From Acanthaster planci (Eukaryota > Echinodermata > Asteroidea > Valvatida > Acanthasteridae), in NCBI RefSeq assembly GCF_001949145.1, contig NW_019091441.1:900202-964201 (forward strand): a stretch of DNA of 64,000 nt, in the 5' to 3' direction. Positions 33,147 through 44,383 of the stretch are shown piece by piece. The notes beneath the pieces are model-generated. The model worked only from the letters and a program-made list of their open reading frames with translations, searched no databases and was not told the origin of the DNA. The position numbers were made by a program, and so were the translations under genes. Numbering within the stretch: position 1 is the first letter of the stretch; each line of letters begins with the position of its first letter.

Positions 33147-35186
33147 TGATGTGCATGGCATGGCCATGAGTGATACATGTAGGTGTATACGCATACACCG
33201 TTGTGAAAGTATGTGTGTATGCGTACAAGCAGTACTTTATGTGAGTGGAGTGGATTTTATACGTTGTAATAAGATGACATTGGCCTGGAGCTAGTCTGGC
33301 ACTATAGTTTAGTGGTTTATTTTCTCTTAACGCGTTTGGTCAGGGTTTATGTTTGGTAAAATGATAATGCATAACAGTAGGCTGGGGACTTCGAAGTGCA
33401 GAGGGTTTGGATTTGTATATGTGTGTGACTGTGTATCTGCGTCAGCCAGCGGGCGGGGTTGACTGGGTGAGTGTGCTGAAATACGGTGCCTTGTGGAGAC
33501 CCCGAAGAATGGGTTGAATAGGTCTCCACAAGGAATTTCTAAAGGTGAATCACAAAAGTGATATTTGGAAATTGCTCAAAAAGTAGAAATTTTCAATGTG
33601 TATTAATCCGTCGCAAATTGAAGTGTTTCATGTAAGGGACATTTGGTCAAAATTTCAGTCCAGGAGAGTGAATCATGTTGAAATGGGAGCATTTTGAAAA
33701 CATTGTTTCACACGAGACCGCATTAGTACTGGAGAACAAAGCCCGGCAAATCTCCACAAGGATACAAATTTCAGAATGTGTGCATGGGTGTGGGTGTTCT
33801 GCCCTTGATGTGCCATGTCACCCAAGCCTTGTTTATTATGGAGATGGGAACAATTTATTACTGTAAAGTTTAGGAAAACTTATTTGATTAATCCTCATCG
33901 TCTCAGACCATCAAACTTAAACAGCGCCCTCATTGGTCAACCTGTTGCATATAAAAAAGTAGTTGCTGTCAGGTACCATTTACACTCATATTGGATTTAC
34001 TTGTACAGCTGGAGTGGAAACTAGACTTTCTGGCCACACGTGTATTGTGCAAACTTTACTCCACGTGATTCAGATTTATAGAGGGAAGAGATGTTTTTGT
34101 TCCTTGAGATTTTCAGAATTATCTTTGAGATGTGAGAAGTAGATATCAACAAATAATCCAGTTTATTTCTTAGACCGTGCATTCCACAGAGTTCTTCAGA
34201 GAATAGAAGATTTCCTGTGATTGTCAGCAGTTTAGACACAAAACAGTGTAAGGGAAATTTCATGTTTCTTTGTTTATTTTTTTCCTCATTGCACATTGAC
34301 AGTATGCGTTTCAGGAGTTTCTTAGTGTGGACGCATACTTTATTATTGTCAGCATTCGACGTATGCATGTGTTAAAGGTTTATGCATGTGGATTCTTCAT
34401 AGTGTCATATCATTGTAAATGTTACATTATTAGGTTTACTTATTGTTAGGTCGCACATTTATTTTTGTGTTATAGATTTCGAACCCTACCCTATTCTACT
34501 CTATGCTACCCTACGGGTCTGATGTAAACTGCAGGAGTAGTTACAAGAAAAGGAGTTTGGAAACTGTTGAAGTGTGTGACACAGGATAAATCTTACAATT
34601 ACTAAATCACATGCAACTCAATGTACTAAACTTCTGGAGTCATTACTTTACACAGGATACTAGTTTTGTGGGATGGAAACTTGTGAGTGCCTGCACAACT
34701 TTTACAGGTGGCCCTCTGGGCCAAGACAGAGTTAAACTGGTTGACTGGAAGAACAGGAAGTGTCACCGTGCCATTCCATCTAGTTCAGAACCTGCGTGCC
34801 TCTCTCCCCCTTCACCAGTTGGTCTTAAGGTTGGACCCCACCACCAATGCTACCCCCCATACCTAGCCCAGTCTGCAAATGCTTGAGTGAATGACTATTA
34901 ATAACACAACCAAAAATTCAGTTCACAATGTTGCGGTTGTTATCACATTTTGTGAATATTTATACGTCAGTAGCCTCATTTCATTGGTCAAAAATGAAAG
35001 AATTCATAGCTCATTAATTCCGACAAAATGCCGTACATATCCGAAGTGTTAAGGGAACATTATTTTGCATATGTGCAAACAAAAATAACAAAACTCAAAT
35101 CAAGACTTGCCATCCTTTAAATTCACAAGAAAGTGCTACGCACTAGTTTTCTTTCGACATTATTTTGCTATGAATGAGCCTGCACA
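33147..35186. other. Non-coding, nothing recognised
   Basis: Only short frames are present. The 91-residue frame at 34611 has no recognisable domain and no splice support. A CCCTA-type stretch occurs near 34483-34515. Confidence 0.4.
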
Positions 35187-35396
35187 GTGGCTGTACCAGG
35201 GTATTACCCAACTACCTCTAATGTTGACAGAAACCGTCTTAGCGATTCATTTCCGAATGTTGAAGACTATCTTCTGACTGCAGATGGACTAGGAATAAAT
35301 CGATCCACGGCTGTATCGATTATAAGAACAATCTTAGACGAAGGCCGCCGAGAGAAACGTCCAAACGGTGATGCCATCTTTTCATTGCTTTCTTAG
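35187..35396 (+). pseudogene. Helix-turn-helix fragment of a transposase-like protein
   Basis: The 69-residue frame reads EDYLLTADGLGINRSTAVS followed by an IIRT..DEGRREKRPNG pattern. This resembles the N-terminal HTH of IS630/Tc1-like transposases found in many invertebrate genomes (a 'gv.rsTa..Iv...l..Gr' pattern). No DDE catalytic part follows, so it is at most a fragment. The assignment rests on pattern memory only. Confidence 0.4.
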
Positions 35397-36070
35397 ATTA
35401 TTCTTATGTTTACCTGTATTCATAGTCTTCAACCAATACAAAAACCTGCAGTGGTATTACACATTGGAATACTAAGCTAACAGCCTGAAAATGAAAAAGA
35501 AACACACAATAAGGAGTGCCAAGTGGTGATTGTGTTTCAAATGGGAAATCGACTGTCTGATGTTTTATGTTCGTGCAGTAAATGCTAAAAAAGAAGACCT
35601 GTTGATGAACACGTTTGGGTGAAAATGAAACGGTTTGCACATTTGTGTAACTGAATGAACTGAAACGAAATAGAATGCTCGTTTGCTGAAAAAGAAAAAA
35701 GGGGTTTGAAAGAATCTGGAATTAGAGCAAAACTAAATGCACATCGTATAGCAAAACGAATGTCAATTTTGTGAAATAGATCGATTGCGCCCGCTACCGG
35801 TAAGTCACTTGACCTCAGTGTAGTGGGTATTAAAGGTCAACAAGCATGACGTGGCAAAGTATGTCCTAGGTATCATTTATCAGTCAGTACAATACAAAGA
35901 CTACCGATAGTCTGGGTACTACATGTAGATCAGAAATCGGCTTAAAACACAGGTACATGTAGCTGGTGGGTTTATTGATGTTTGATAACCACTACAGGAC
36001 ACGTGACTTTGCGGACGCAATCAGTCTATTGGCCAAGAAACTTATAGTATGTACACGTCAGTAGGCTTGT

Positions 36071-36272
36071 AAAGACCAAATGTTCTCTCAGCAGATTTGC
36101 ACTGTTGCAAATAAGCTTCTGGTCGACCTTAAGTCACGTAAATTTCCATGCCTGAGTGGTGGCTGGATTCCCTGTAGTGCTGTTGTTTGGGTGTGGCTCA
36201 ATGGCCTTGTTAATTTGATGTTTGGAATTGAATTGCATTATCAACAGCAGAAATTTGGACTTTTGGCTGGTG
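36071..36272 (+). repeat. 5' LTR remnant of the BEL/Pao element
   Basis: It aligns with 40171-40495: shared blocks include AAAGACCA, TTCTCTCA.CAGATT, TAAGCTTCT.GTC and CTGTAGTGCTGTTG.TTGGGTG. This copy lacks about 110 bases present in the 3' copy, between GGCCTTG and TTTGATG. The true ends are not certain. Confidence 0.75.
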
Positions 36273-36497
36273 ACTATATCATCAGCAAAGAGACAGTAGC
36301 AGTGTTTAACAACGGCGTCAGCATCAGAACGGCAGAAGAAACCTACTGAAAAGGGTGCTGCATATACAAGCACAAGAGAATTAAAGTACAAGAGATGAAG
36401 AGTGTGAAAGAAGGTGCCAAGATGAGCTGGTTCTTTAGTGGTTCACACATGTTGAATTAAGGGATGCTCCAAGTTACGAGAACATCCTTTCAGTGAG

Positions 36498-36660
36498 CGC
36501 ATCGAGTTTCTGAGAAAGAAGCGTCTTTAATTATTTTGGCTGTCTAAAGATGGGACACATGAAAAAGGCATGCAATATAAAGGTTAAGTGTGACGTTTGC
36601 AAGGGTCGGCACCCAACTGTTCTGCATGTGAACTGTGGTGATGTTACTGCTAAACCTGCA
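36498..36660 (+). pseudogene. Gag C-terminal zinc-knuckle remnant (BEL/Pao)
   Basis: ERIEFLRKKRL precedes a stop-containing join, then GCLKMGHMKKAC and CDVCKGRHPTVLH. The first knuckle has lost its first Cys (a Tyr codon there), and the second CxxC..H..H group is intact. This pattern is typical of the gag-protease junction in BEL/Pao elements. Confidence 0.7.
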
Positions 36661-36761
36661 CAGCCAGATGGAAATGTGAAAGAATCAAGTGTTGAGCCTG
36701 GAAGTAAAGGTCTTGAGTGCACCAACTTAGCATGTGAAAAGCGTTTGAAAGCTATTACACC

Positions 36762-36860
36762 GTGGCAATTGTCCCAGTGCGTGTTAGACTTGCAAATGGA
36801 TTAAATAATGTCTTAACCGATGCATTTCTAGATCCAGGAAGTAGTGTGCCATTTTGTATT
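36762..36860 (+). pseudogene. Aspartic protease remnant (BEL/Pao)
   Basis: The sequence VRVRLANG..., then AFLDPGSSVPFC, fits a retropepsin active-site region with DPGS in place of the usual DSGS/DTGS. The frame is lost soon after. Confidence 0.65.
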
Positions 36861-37439
36861 GAAGCGCTGATGAAGAAGTTGCATAGTGTGTGCAGACAAA
36901 TGTGCATAAGGCTAGACACATGGGAGAGTCACACAGTACGGATACTTATCCGATTGAAGGATTGGAGGTACAATGTCTAGATGGCACAGATAGAGTCGAG
37001 ATTCCAAGAGTCTACACTAAGGATAAACTTCCTGTCAAAAGACATCCAAATGTGACAGGTCACTTTTTATGTTATTTGCCTAGCGCCCTCAGTTGGCTGT
37101 GCCAAGTCAGCTGTTTTGTGAGTTCATTCTGAGACCCCCTCTAGGACCTTGTGAGTTCATTTAGTGACCCCCTCTAGGCACCTGTGTAGCACATTGTCCT
37201 TTGTTTCATTGCACACTGAGTCTTCAGCCAGTAAACATTAAGAGTTCACCCTGCTAAATAACTACATCTAGCATCAAGTTCTTCAGAAGTTTGAGATAGC
37301 CAAGGCTGGGGGTCTTCTTTTCCTGCAATGCAGCAACATCATTAAAAGAACCAGTAAATGTACACCATCCTTGTCGTGCATTTTCTTGTGTCACACATAT
37401 ACCAACTCATGATGATGTATCTCACTGGAAACACCTGTT

Positions 37440-38440
37440 CAGCTACCACAGGTTGATGCCAGTATTGACCTGTTGATCGGCAACATTGTTCCTGATGCGT
37501 ACTCACTTTAGAGGTTAGAACGGAACTACTAGGTAGTCCCCGTGCAACAAAGACAGCATTTGGATGAGTTGCATGAATGTTGTCAGGCCATCACAAAGGT
37601 GTCTACCATTCTCCTTGAATTTCGTAGATGTCGGTACGCAAAATATATGAGGAAATCAAGAAGCTCAAAATGTTGGTCAGAGAAAGCTTGAACTACGACT
37701 TTCCCGAGCGTACTATAGACGATAAAAGAGAATGGTCCCAACAAGACAAGACATTTATGAAAAGTGTCACTGATTCATGCAAGCTGGTGGAAGGCCACTA
37801 CCAAATTAGCTTGCCCTTCAAGAATGATGTCAACTTGCCTGACAATTCAGCTTTGGCATTGAAACGTCTTAAAAGCCTTGAAAGGAATTAAAGGGCAATC
37901 AAAGGTGTCACCATTACCACAATCTCTTCATGTCGAATGTGATCAACAAAAGGTATGCTAAGAAAATGCCGGCATCTCAAATAGATAGGCGGGATGGGCG
38001 AGTTTGGCACATACCCCGTCGTGGCATTTACCATTTAAGAAAACCTGAAAAGATCAGAGTTGCCTTTAACTGTACAGCCAGCTGTGATGGAATTGCACTA
38101 ATGATCGTTTTCTTCCAGGTCAAAACCTGACTAATCACCTAATTGGTGTCTTGCTGAGATTTAGACAAGAAAATGTGGCCATAATGGGTGATATTGAATC
38201 TACCAAGTTCTAGTCCCCGAGCAGGAGAGAGACTACTTATGATTTTAGTGGTGGTTTTAATGGAGATTTGGATCAAATACCAACCCCCTACCGGATAAAG
38301 ATGCATCTCTTTGGTGCTATGTCGTCTCCATCCTGTGCAAAATATGCCCTAAGACTCACAGCACTAAGCGATATTGATGAACGCAACATTGTAGGAGCAG
38401 AGACAGTTTTGTGAAACTTCTAAGTCGATGACTGCTTAAA
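37440..38440 (+). pseudogene. Reverse transcriptase remnant (BEL/Pao)
   Basis: In order: VDASIDLLIGN (near 37450), FMKSVTDSCKLVEGHY (37756-37803), a GRVWHIPRRGIYH motif (38000), KIRVAFNC (38050) and FGAMSSPSCAKYALR (38313). Several frame changes separate the parts. At the catalytic VDDC box the preceding codon is TAA (38421-38423), so the active-site motif itself carries a stop. Confidence 0.8.
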
Positions 38441-38441
38441 A

Positions 38442-38849
38442 TTGGTTAAGTCCATGGCAGTCCTGAAATACATCTTTAACGATCCAGCCCGTCTCCACAC
38501 ATTTGTCGCCAACAGAGTGAAAGTGATCCGGGAAGCCTCTGATCTTAGTCTGTGGCGATACATCGAGATCAAGGTCAACCCGGCAGATAATGCTTTCAGA
38601 GGCCTACAAGTTGAGAGGTGGTTGAATGGTCCGGAGTTCCTTTGGAAGAACAAATCAGAGTGGACAAATGAGGTTACGTTTTACATTGATTCTGAGGACC
38701 CAGAATTAAAAGCCGTCAGTGTTGCAGCTTTGGTCAATGAGTTACCTTCAGTAATAGACCATCTGCTGACCAGATACTCGAGCTGGAACCTACTTGGAAG
38801 AATAATGTCCTGGGTATTGGCCTTCATGTGTCGATTTCCTACAGCTTAA
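38442..38849 (+). pseudogene. Pol middle region (RNase H side) of the BEL/Pao element
   Basis: This is the longest surviving frame of the element (135 residues). It includes FVANRVKVIREAS and NPADNAFRGLQVERWLNGP, which in BEL/Pao pol lies between RNase H and integrase. Confidence 0.75.
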
Positions 38850-38879
38850 GACAAAAGGGGATAGATTTGAAGTTGAAGA

Positions 38880-39942
38880 TAAACTGGGTCTCTTTAATAA
38901 CTCACCTTACTCCAGACTTGCCTGGTACTGCTGAGATGGCTTTAATGGGATATGTACAAAGGAAGGCCTTTTTAGATGAGCTGAAATGCCTCTCAGAAAA
39001 CGAAAACATTGCCAAGCCCAGCACTGTCTACAAACTAAGTCCAGTGTTAGTGGATGGAATAATGAGAGTCAGGAGACTAATCGACGAAGCAACTGTTTCC
39101 AGTTCAGTGTGAGACATCCGGTTATTCTACCCGAGGATTTACCACTGTCGATGCTGCTACTTGATGATGCCCTCAGACGTGTAGGTCATCAAGGAAAAAT
39201 GCCATGCTAGCTCATATGAGGCAAAGGTATTGGATAATTGGCACTTGAAAGAAGATTGCTCTCAGATGTGTGACCTGTCAGAAGTATCAGGGTAGACCAG
39301 GTGAACAAATGATGGCAAACCTACCAGCTAAGCGTCGTAAAGCTAACCATCCTCCATTCACTAATGTGGGCATGGATTACTTGGGGCCACTGATAGGGAA
39401 ACGAGGCAGATCTGCAGTGAAGCATTATGGGTCTGTCTTGTGCTGTTCACCTTGAAGTAGCTTCCTCGCTGGACACTGATTCTACAATCAATGCAATTCG
39501 CAAACTCATTGCCCGACGAGGAATGGTGAAGTGTATCGGGTTAGATAATGACACAGATCTGGTTGGAGCAGACGAATAGTTACGCCAGTAGTTTACGAAG
39601 CTAAATCAGTCCAGAATTCAAGACACCCTGTGTGATAAAGGCATCAAATGGGAATTCGACCCTCCGACAAGATCTCACTTTGGAGGAGTTTGGGAGAGAT
39701 TAATTCAATTACAAACCTTTCTGTAAGGATGATTGTTATGCACGCGAACGGTGGCGAAGAGTCCAGTTTCTGGTTATGTATTCTGGAAGAGATGGGTGCC
39801 TGAATACTTACCTCTTTTTCAAGAACGTCAAAAATGGCTGAAGCCCAGACGGAATGTTTCAGTTGGTGACATAGTTCTACTAGTTGAAAACACACCAAGA
39901 GGTTCATGGACCTTAGGAAGGGTTGTCGGAAGGACTCCATAG
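38880..39942 (+). pseudogene. Integrase remnant (BEL/Pao)
   Basis: Fragments include RHPVILPEDLPLS and a following GHQG (zinc-binding side), CQKYQGRPGEQMMA, NVGMDYLGPL (start of the DDE core), [24 protein letters not shown], and the C-terminal [13 protein letters not shown]...[11 protein letters not shown]...GSWTLGRVV. The pieces lie in several frames with stops. Confidence 0.8.
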
Positions 39943-40170
39943 GTCTTGTTTGAGTAGTGTAAGTCAAGACTGCAACCTCAATAGTGCAACGACCAGTACA
40001 GAAGCTGTGTCTACGCCTGGAAGCAGACTCTAGTGTTTTAACATCCACAGTGGAGCATGACCATATGTGAACATTATTAGACTTTCAGACTTTATTGTTT
40101 AAGTATATCATTTGGTCTTTTATTAATTTATTATTTAGTTGTTCTCAGCCACGATTGAACGGCAGGGATG

Positions 40171-40495
40171 CAAAGACCACTGGGTTCTCTCAACAGATTC
40201 ACAGTGTTCTATGCAACTAAGCTTCTAGTCTACGTTAAATCATACATTTTCATGTCTGAGTGACTGGCTGGATTTCCCCTGTAGTGCTGTTGATTGGGTG
40301 CGGCTCACTGGCCTTGTGGAATTCATGCAATGAACAAATTTGTATGAATGCAGTACATGTATAGTGGCTAGGCAGCCAAGGGAATTACTGCTGTCACCTT
40401 TGGTGAGTTTAATATTGATGCCAGTTTGATGTTTTGCGTACATGTAATTAAACCGAATTAGCAACGGCAAAAATTGGAATTTTGCCCGGTCAGTG
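40171..40495 (+). repeat. 3' LTR remnant of the BEL/Pao element
   Basis: It is homologous to 36071-36272 but longer in the middle, so the left copy probably suffered a deletion. Divergence between the two is high by eye, implying an old insertion. Confidence 0.75.
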
Positions 40496-41550
40496 TATTG
40501 CTTGTTCGATATTTCTCATGAAAATGTATCTCATGGTATAGATCACCGCAACGCACTGTCATCCAGTACAGGAAAGCAATTTAGAGTTTACGTTAGGCTA
40601 TCATCTCTCATTACACTGTCACCGTGTACAGACCGTAATAGATCTGTCAATCCCTTAAGCAGAACGTTAATATACGATCCATCAAGTTTAATTTCACACT
40701 GTCGTATATTCCAAGGAATGTGCCTGCTCCCAAATTGCCAATATAGGTAAAGAGCCAGTCGTATCACTAGAGTGTGATTGATGATGGTACTACATGTATA
40801 TGGGAAGAAAAAAGCATTCTGTGAGAACGGTAGTGGGATCCATCCAAGAGTGAAGCCGGAGAAAGAGAGCGCTGTTGTAGACGGACTGCCATTTGGCAGA
40901 CACCTGAAATCGAGAATAGAGAAGTTTGCGTCGACAACGCGGCGAAAAATACCCGGTTGTTTCTCGCCTACCCGCTTAGACAACAACCGTGATCTTGCAA
41001 ACTAAAATCTTGTCCTCGGCGTGCTGAGAAGTGACTGTGTACCTGGACGTGAAGTTGCAAAACGCTGGGATTTTATGGGTTTAAATGTATGGAGTGAAAC
41101 ATTAAACACCCTTTGACAGCTCAACATCGAGAAAATCCAAGATTAGTGGCTGTGGATTCAGATTAGATTGGGCAGTGGACATGTTCTAAGACGCAGTTCG
41201 ACAACAACAGTCAGTTAAAACGAGGAGAAGCGGTGAAACCCGCGGTGGACACAAGGAATTGGTGGTCGGGAACTTGTAACTCAGCGAAATCAGTCAATCC
41301 AGATGGCAGTATCAGCTGAATTTCCATCAAGATGAACAATTTGACTGTCCTGTCTGACACTTCGACGAGAGAGGGTGCCACTGAGTTATTCTCCATATAC
41401 AAACGCTTTCACAGTGAATCTAAATACTGCAATACATGCAGGTGTTTCAGAAAGCTTCAGTGAATCTCCATTGTCTTCAAGTTGTGACCAGCAGTAAACG
41501 TAGGAAGGAGCTGCGCATTTTTAAAAGAGACTGTGCAGGTTTGATAAATC
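40496..41550. other. Upstream region of the GPCR gene
   Basis: No second exon, domain or promoter motif could be recognised between the LTR and the receptor. Short frames on both strands (40588-41005) lack motifs. Confidence 0.4.
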
Positions 41551-42558
41551 ATGATAACCAGCATTGGCAGCAATGAAACCCGGAACGAAGAAGGTTCCGT
41601 AACAGTTCCACTAATTGCAGAGATCTGCTTGGTAACAGGTAGTATTACCATCTGTCTCATCTACGTCTGGGTCATTGTGTCTGTGGCCTTCAGTCACCGA
41701 CTACGAAGTCAGTCAAGTTACTTCCTGGTCAGTCTATTTGTTCAGGAATTAATCCGTGTCCTAATGATGACCGTTGGTTTTTTCCTGGGAGTTACTAGAA
41801 GCCACTCAAAGTTCATACATTTACCGGTACAGTGTACCACACTTGTGGCAATCATGGGCTATTTCTGGTCATCGGCCACTGTGGCCGCTGACCGATTCTT
41901 CAAAATTGCCCGGCCCATGCTGTACATGCGCCTCATTTCCAATAAAGTGTGCGCCGCCATTATTTTGGTTCAGTGGGGTCTCTTGACTGTTCCTTTCGTC
42001 GGCCATACCGTTGCTAGTTTGAATGACTTTGACGAGGCTTTTATTTCTGTGAGCGATATAATCCGCAACCATGACTATATGACCAGAGTACTTATTCTGG
42101 CAAATATATTTTCAGTGCCAAGTTTTCTGGTCATGACAGCTTTTCTAATTGCACTGGCTGGCATAGCAAGAAAGCAGCAACGTCAGATAGAAGCGGAGAG
42201 AATTAATCTCGGGAATATTGACACCCTGCACAATCCTATCAATAACAAAGATGCTGCACTGAGACCACGGCACGTTCGTCCAGCTAAATCAACGTGGTAC
42301 TCGTGTGTATACGTTGGCACCGTCATTCTGGCGTGGGTTCCTTTCTTGATCACTCTTAACATCACTATTTGGGGGGACAGTCGGGCTCCATATACCGTTA
42401 TTAACGTGATGTACACTCTGTTTGGTGTTTCCATGCTGCAAATAATCTTTGGTGCGCTGTTCCTAATCTTCACACAAAGCGACTACAGACAGGTGCTGCG
42501 TGACTCGCTCAAAACAATCATGAACAAAGTGAAATGCATGTATAGGCCTACTCAATAG
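41551..42558 (+). CDS. Intronless rhodopsin-like GPCR with atypical microswitches (335 residues)
   Basis: This encodes a seven-helix receptor for the plasma membrane; the ligand is unknown. TAA directly two codons upstream fixes the start. It has a sequon NET in a short N-terminus, DRF at the end of TM3 with the TM3 Cys, Trp in TM4 (VQWGLL), Pro in TM5 (FSVPSF), AWVP in TM6 (CWxP variant) and a helix 8 (SDYRQVLRDSL). Odd points: the TM1 Asn position appears to be Tyr, the TM2 Asp is replaced by Glu in LFVQEL, TM7 NPxxY reads LQIIF, and no Cys is visible in the second extracellular loop to pair with TM3. A dead paralogue lies 10 kb upstream. Sea urchins have large expansions of intronless rhodopsin-type receptors, and this fits that pattern. 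A possible poly(A) signal AATAAA lies at 42998. Confidence 0.88.
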   Translation: MITSIGSNETRNEEGSVTVPLIAEICLVTGSITICLIYVWVIVSVAFSHRLRSQSSYFLVSLFVQELIRVLMMTVGFFLGVTRSHSKFIHLPVQCTTLVAIMGYFWSSATVAADRFFKIARPMLYMRLISNKVCAAIILVQWGLLTVPFVGHTVASLNDFDEAFISVSDIIRNHDYMTRVLILANIFSVPSFLVMTAFLIALAGIARKQQRQIEAERINLGNIDTLHNPINNKDAALRPRHVRPAKSTWYSCVYVGTVILAWVPFLITLNITIWGDSRAPYTVINVMYTLFGVSMLQIIFGALFLIFTQSDYRQVLRDSLKTIMNKVKCMYRPTQ

Positions 42559-44383
42559 TCCGTGACTCTTTTAAGACCCTTCGCTTGGAGACCCTTCGCT
42601 TCTTCCCCCCCCCCTTGTTATCAGCGGTCCTGGGGGCGCTGTTTCTGACATAAACACAAGAGCGACCTCGGTACGATGCTCACAAAATCGTCATCGGCGC
42701 TTCAAAGAGTGTTGCTAGTTGAGACAGGCCCTACTTTTGTAAGTGAACGCACCTATGGCTGAGCTCATTGCATGCGGCCTATGAATATGCTAAATGAATG
42801 TTACGTCAGCCATCAAACCTTTATATTTCAATTAAAGCATTGCAAAATTCATTCCAGAAAGGCCAACATGGCATGTCGAGAATTTTTTGCACGACATACA
42901 TGTATTTAGGCCTAACTAGAGTCGACGCAACAGGTACCATGAAATGTGTACTTTTGGGCTTAATTATGTCAACAGGGAAAACAGATTAAGTATGCTAAAT
43001 AAAAAGATGTAAGTTTTGATTTAAAAACTGCCAAAGGTTAACGCTAACTTGACTAACCTTTTATTCATCTTGCTTTTGAGACATTTTGTGATTACATGTA
43101 ACTCTAATAGCACATATTGAAGTCACGAGTAGCATATTATACTTTTGGAAAGTAAATTCTTAATCCATACATACAGACAGCAGTAGGTATCAGAGTTTCT
43201 ATCCAAGAGATGTTTAGTGTGCTGTACATTTCATCCAAACACACAAAGTGAGTGCAGACCAAAACAGAGTGTTTTTCTTTCTCTATTTGCAGCCTGTCAT
43301 TCAAAACAAGGCTAAAGAGCGCAAGTTCTGATGTTTTCACAATTTATCTCCCCCACGTTTCATATTTCAAAGAAATGCAAAAATTAAAAAAGAAAGTTTG
43401 TCGTCAGGAAGCTCCGGCAGTTAAGGGTGATGAAATCATGAAGTTACTGTTGCTCAGATGTAAAATACATTATTGGTATGAGTTTCCAGATAACAGCCTG
43501 TAAGTCTTCTGCCTGGTTTTGGAATGGTGGGTAACATTTGCCATGCAATGTTTTGCGGTAGGCCTATGTAAAATTAGTTCACAACGTTAAGTTTAATAGG
43601 GTGAAGCTGTAGATCAGTTTTGCCATGTTGTTACAGATTTTTTAAACAATCACTGGAATATTGATGCAGTGGTTACAATTTGAAAATGTGGTTTTGTGTG
43701 TGTTTGAAAAGTTCAATATTCTAATGTCCTTATGTATTTGCACAGTCACCAAAATACATGTATTCAATTAGAACTGTTGATGTCATACAAACTTTGCAAA
43801 AAAATTCATTAGGATGCAAACGTTAGGCCTTTTAACTTTAAAGATTTGTATGCTTTATGTCACTCAGTAGCAGATTTTTATGTCTCAGTAAAACATTCCC
43901 GTTGTGAAATAGGCCTACTCGAAATCTGACCTTTCAAATTTCTTTAGTCCGTATTTTTATCTCCAAATGGACAATTTGTTTTTTAGAATACCAATAAAAT
44001 TGACTGTGCCTGAGGTAATTGTGTAACTTTAGCTGACGCTGTGAATGTCTGTAAATAATTTACCAGTGTAGCGTCAATTTAAGCTCATCTTCTACGCTAA
44101 AACGTGGACTTAAAATAAACAGAAAACAGACAGCGTCTCCCAGTAACAGCGCACTGTTTTCTGCTCTCAACCTGTTAACTGATCAAGGATAAATCACTGA
44201 GTCCGATGTCGTATCAAGACTTAAGAGTCTGGGAAATGGTTTCCATTCAACGAAGAGGACCCCAAAGTTTCACCAAAACTTGCGTCAAAGGGAAATATTG
44301 CATTTTTATGAGCCAGTCCTTAGAGACTTTTCTGCTGATGTTGGTGTTTGTTTCTTTGTTTTTGGTTTGCTTGTTTTTTGACA
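42559..44383. other. GPCR 3' flank and non-coding DNA
   Basis: A C homopolymer at 42606-42615 and three TAGGCCTA octamers (42907, 43559, 43910) are the only landmarks (a fourth, at 42543, lies at the end of the receptor). I saw no domain in the 83-residue frame at 43252. Confidence 0.45.
42998..43003 (+). promoter_or_regulatory. Possible poly(A) signal of the GPCR gene
   Basis: The first AATAAA I noticed after the stop codon lies about 440 bases downstream. AATAAA is common by chance in AT-rich DNA. Confidence 0.3.

Larger units (their letters stand above)
36071..40495 (+). mobile_element. Decayed BEL/Pao LTR retrotransposon
   Basis: A gag C-terminus, aspartic protease, reverse transcriptase, RNase H-side region and integrase follow in BEL/Pao order, flanked by two related LTR remnants. 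Most of gag is gone, and the pol frame is broken by many stops and shifts. The element separates the dead GPCR from the live one and is inactive. Confidence 0.88.

Noticed and set aside
40588-41005. Opposing frames upstream of the GPCR as an extra exon
   Set aside because: The GPCR has an in-frame stop just before its ATG, so no upstream exon is needed, and no motif was seen.
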